Shown here piece after piece: positions 8,160 to 8,240 of a DNA stretch of 8,240 bases (positions are counted from its first letter, which is position 1; each line of letters starts with the position of its first letter). The translations under genes and the position numbers were made by a program. The notes beneath the pieces are model-generated. The model was not told the origin of the DNA. It did not search any database and was given only the letters and a program-made list of their open reading frames with translations. This stretch comes from Paracoccaceae bacterium (lineage in GTDB: Bacteria; Pseudomonadota; Alphaproteobacteria; Rhodobacterales; Rhodobacteraceae), in contig JAHELH010000098.1 of assembly GCA_024644285.1 (NCBI GenBank), forward strand, positions 1 through 8,240, read 5' to 3'.

Positions 8160-8179
8160 GGCCGTGTCTCGGCACGGCC
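8160..8179. other. Hairpin in the tolQ leader
   Basis: GGCCGTG (8160-8166) and CACGGCC (8173-8179) are perfect 7-bp inverted repeats around a six-base loop. Read on the plus strand, two G-U pairs and one G-C pair could extend the stem. On the minus strand no T-run follows, so it does not look like an intrinsic terminator for an upstream gene in tolQ direction. It would lie in the 5' leader of tolQ, about 22 bases before the start. Confidence 0.5.
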
Positions 8180-8192
8180 TTCATTGCGGGCG

Positions 8193-8222
8193 CTTCTACC
8201 GCAGATTCGGGTGCTTGGCCAA
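8193..8222 (-). promoter_or_regulatory. Weak candidate promoter for the tol genes
   Basis: On the minus strand TTGGCC (8217-8222) and TAGAAG (8193-8198) are 18 bases apart, each matching four of six sigma-70 positions. Transcription would begin near 8186 and place the leader hairpin in the mRNA. In GC-rich sequence such matches are common, so this is tentative. Confidence 0.2.
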
Positions 8223-8240
8223 CGAAACTGCGCGTGAACG

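Larger units (their letters stand above)
8138..8240. other. Upstream region of tolQ; no gene supported
   Basis: I see no convincing coding sequence here. A minus-strand frame ending at a TAG (8196-8198) shows only 14 residues (ending KHPNLR) and could be the tail of an upstream gene, but I cannot match it to ybgC. The stretch contains a hairpin and a weak promoter candidate, listed separately. Confidence 0.5.

Overview
The window is a GC-rich piece of bacterial chromosome. All eight recognisable genes lie on the minus strand and are packed head to tail. In transcription order (right to left) they are tolQ, tolR, a tolA-type gene, tolB, pal, cpoB (ybgF), tilS and ftsH; ftsH runs off the left edge. 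The order tolQ-R-A-B-pal-cpoB followed by tilS and ftsH, with protein details such as a lysine-free proline/glutamate-rich TolA stalk, a short Pal and the FtsH N-terminus starting GNARNIAFW, points to an alphaproteobacterium, most likely Rhodobacterales (Rhodobacteraceae). That placement comes from remembered family features, not from a search.

Layout. 8138-8240 is an upstream leader with a perfect 7-bp hairpin and a weak promoter candidate; no gene could be supported there, and ybgC, often found upstream of tolQ, is not visible. 7442-8137 tolQ and 6958-7440 tolR encode the inner-membrane proton-motive-force motor, separated by one base. 5832-6947 tolA encodes the trans-periplasmic stalk and overlaps tolB (4510-5835) by an ATGA. 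A 76-bp gap with a small GC hairpin precedes pal (3918-4433). Nine bases after pal comes cpoB (3084-3908), which overlaps tilS (1852-3087) by a GTGA. A 76-bp gap holding a promoter candidate precedes ftsH (start 1775, TTG), which is incomplete.

How they work together. TolQ and TolR harvest proton-motive force and energise TolA, whose C-terminal domain reaches toward TolB and Pal at the outer membrane. CpoB is the periplasmic TPR partner that links the machine to septal peptidoglycan synthesis. TilS (tRNA-Ile lysidine synthetase) and FtsH (membrane AAA+ zinc protease) are housekeeping genes carried behind the Tol-Pal genes. The overlaps suggest that tolQ to tilS is one translationally coupled transcription unit with possible extra entry points before pal and ftsH.

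Assessment. This is an ordinary core region and I see no undescribed system, mobile element, CRISPR array or RNA gene. The points worth a second look are a cluster of GGCGCC-centred inverted repeats at the 3' end of tilS, a promoter candidate over the tilS stop codon serving ftsH, hairpins in three spacers or junctions, and the unusual composition of the TolA stalk. The very long plus-strand open frames are antisense shadows of these genes.
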